From NCBI GenBank assembly GCA_023436225.1, contig JAEZKA010000002.1, forward strand, positions 1-54,206: a DNA stretch of 54,206 nt. The letters run 5' to 3'. This DNA comes from Bacillota bacterium. Lineage in GTDB: Bacteria > Bacillota > Clostridia > Lachnospirales > Lachnospiraceae. Shown piece by piece: positions 52,895-54,206 of the stretch. The position numbers and the translations under genes were made by a program. The notes below the pieces were generated by a model. It was not told the origin of the DNA and ran no database searches. It worked only from the letters and a program-made list of their open reading frames with translations. Position 1 is the stretch's first letter; each line of letters begins with the position of its first letter.

Positions 52895-53605
52895 TTATTT
52901 CGAATAGATACTTGAGGAAGCAACTCCTCCATCAACAGGGAAAGCACCACCTGTTATATATCCGGCATTCTCGCTTATGAGAAAAGCCACCATATTCGCA
53001 ACATCTTCTGGTTCTCCAATTCGCTTTAGTGGTATGCGGTTGGCACAGCGGACAGCGGTTTCTTCATCCATAAAACTCTTTTGCAAAAGCGGGGTGTTAA
53101 TTGGACCTGGCAATACGCAATTAACCCGTATCCCATAATCTGCATATTGCTGCGCAAGGCATTTTGTCAGCATGATAAGTCCTGCTTTTGTTGTACAATA
53201 CAGCGGTGATGTTAGTTCTGGTACTAGCCCCAGACAGGAAGCAATCATAACAATTGAGCCTTTTGCGTCTTTAATTTTTGCAAACGCATTGCGGGTCACA
53301 AGGTAGGTACCTTTAATGTTAATATCCACCATTCTGTCTATTTCTTCATTTGTAGTATCTTCCAAGTATTTTTCAAAATAGATACCTGCATTATTCACCA
53401 AAATATCCAATTGATGGATATTAGACAGTGCCGACTTAATTTGTATATCATCACGAATATCTACATGATAAAATTCAAAATCATTTGGTGGACTTTGAAT
53501 ATCAAAAATAATGACATGCATTCCCATGTCCTTTAGTTTATTTGAAATAGCAAGTCCTAACCCGGAACTTCCGCCTGTTACAACCACAACTTTCTTATTT
53601 TCCAT
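52895..53605 (-). CDS. Short-chain dehydrogenase/reductase (classical SDR)
   Basis: The 236-residue NAD(P)-dependent oxidoreductase has the cofactor motif TGGSSGLGLA (10-19), NNAG, the active-site Ser (IASCLG) and YxxxK (YCTTK), and the terminal SDR signature ITGGAFPVDGG. Its substrate is not evident; FabG-like and sugar or steroid dehydrogenases share the pattern. The ATG at 53605 follows TTGGAG; a TTG four codons upstream is part of that ribosome site. A promoter at 53712-53740 drives it. Confidence 0.92.
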   Translation of the reverse strand: MENKKVVVVTGGSSGLGLAISNKLKDMGMHVIIFDIQSPPNDFEFYHVDIRDDIQIKSALSNIHQLDILVNNAGIYFEKYLEDTTNEEIDRMVDINIKGTYLVTRNAFAKIKDAKGSIVMIASCLGLVPELTSPLYCTTKAGLIMLTKCLAQQYADYGIRVNCVLPGPINTPLLQKSFMDEETAVRCANRIPLKRIGEPEDVANMVAFLISENAGYITGGAFPVDGGVASSSIYSK

Positions 53606-53711
53606 AAATATCTCCAATTCGTTAAGAAAATTTGTCTGTTAGTTATTTAAACTTATGTTGAGCAATTTTTATCAACCGCCGTTTCGAATATGTTTTACGA
53701 CAGTATAGAAA

Positions 53712-53740
53712 AGTTTACCATAATAAAGCAATGGCTTCAA
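53712..53740 (-). promoter_or_regulatory. Sigma-A-type promoter of the SDR gene
   Basis: TTGAAG (53740-53735), 17 bp and TAAACT (53717-53712) on the minus strand. Confidence 0.65.
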
Positions 53741-53876
53741 TAGTGAAATTGTGAACATTGATAGCATCCATTTACTAATGTAGTATATTGTGATGTACCT
53801 GTCCAGTTAAGTCCAGCTCTTTCATTCTAAGGTACATTGTAAAAATGTAATCTTTTCTCTGTGAGTGTTTTAGACA

Positions 53877-53922
53877 TAAAACAACCTCCATACAAATCCG
53901 CCAGTGACGGTGTACAGAGGTT
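53877..53922 (-). terminator. Probable terminator of the yebC gene
   Basis: AACCTCcATACA pairs with TGTACAGAGGTT (one or two mismatches), with an internal CCGCCAGTGACGG stem. On the minus strand it runs into GTTTTATG. The gap between it and the SDR gene, and the stretch to 54057, hold nothing else I can name. Confidence 0.6.
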
Positions 53923-54057
53923 CTAATTGTATATATTTTTGCAGTTTTCAAGATGTCCAGTCCATCATCACTGGGCAGTAAATCACTGTTAGATTACTTG
54001 TAAATCATAGATAAATCGCTTAAAATACCGATAAATAAAGGCTTTCACTGCTCCTAC

Positions 54058-54206
54058 TTACTCATCCCAGTTATGCCACACTTCCTGTACATCATCATCC
54101 TCATCCAGTAAATCAAGGATTCTGTTCATCATCTTGATGTCCTGGTCGTCCTTAAGCTCAACCCAGGTCTGAGGAATCATGGTAACATCTGCTTGAACCA
54201 TGGGGA
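54058..54206 (-). CDS. yebC: YebC/PmpR-family protein, C-terminal end only
   Basis: The minus strand from the window edge encodes 49 residues ending in a TAA at 54060-54058. QADVTMIPQTWVEL, then a run of acidic residues (LLDEDDDVQEVWHNWDE), match the C-terminus of YebC/TACO1-type proteins. These act as transcription or translation factors; recent work links some to ribosome stalling relief. The start lies outside the window. Confidence 0.85.
   Translation of the reverse strand, partial: PMVQADVTMIPQTWVELKDDQDIKMMNRILDLLDEDDDVQEVWHNWDE

Noticed and set aside
53877..53922. Mobile-element end
   Set aside because: The inverted repeat is short, with no transposase or second copy in the window; a terminator explains it.

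Overview
The window looks like a chromosome segment from a low-GC, endospore-forming Firmicute, most likely a Lachnospiraceae-type Clostridium. This rests on spo0A, spoIVB and CotF-like coat genes, strong AGGAGG ribosome sites, a clostridial glycolytic/secG/rnr/smpB/ssrA cluster and carbohydrate transporters of the LplB/YtcP type. The genus is an inference from gene content only. Nearly all genes lie on the minus strand; larE and a zinc-ribbon protein are the only two complete plus-strand genes.

Layout, left to right. 0-12 kb is a housekeeping block read leftward: a Na/Pi-type transporter, then gap, pgk-tpiA, gpmI-secG, rnr-smpB, a secreted CHAP/Ig-like protein and the start of the tmRNA gene ssrA. 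The ssrA 3' half is outside the window. 12-18 kb is a sporulation and repair block: a CotF-like coat pair, spo0A with two sigma-A-type promoters and Spo0A-box-like sites, spoIVB and recN. 18-22 kb encodes a 1264-residue secreted protein built of Ig-like (BIG2) repeats. 22-25 kb has a CadC-type repressor and a metal P-type ATPase, divergent from an orphan larE. 25.9-30.2 kb holds a MATE exporter, two multi-pass membrane proteins and a zinc-ribbon protein of unknown function.

30.4-38.9 kb is the most striking locus. A cyclic beta-1,2-glucan synthase-like protein (GT84 plus a cyclisation-type glycosidase plus GH94) is cut by one in-frame TAA into a 1973-residue and an 814-residue gene. The second gene has its own ribosome site. 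39-43.6 kb holds map with a decayed nitroreductase fragment, then a TetR-controlled set: flavin-reductase-like protein, NAD-binding epimerase-like protein and a DUF1295 membrane enzyme. The set's promoter carries a perfect 26-bp palindrome.

43.7-50.5 kb is one sialic-acid-type operon: regulator, N-acetylneuraminate lyase, a sialidase without signal peptide, solute-binding lipoprotein and two permeases. It probably imports a sialylated or related glycan and cleaves it inside the cell. 50.7-53.6 kb holds a beta-propeller lipoprotein, an AraC regulator and a short-chain dehydrogenase. The right edge cuts a YebC-family gene.

Several intergenic gaps carry copies of two short palindromic repeat families, often beside terminators.
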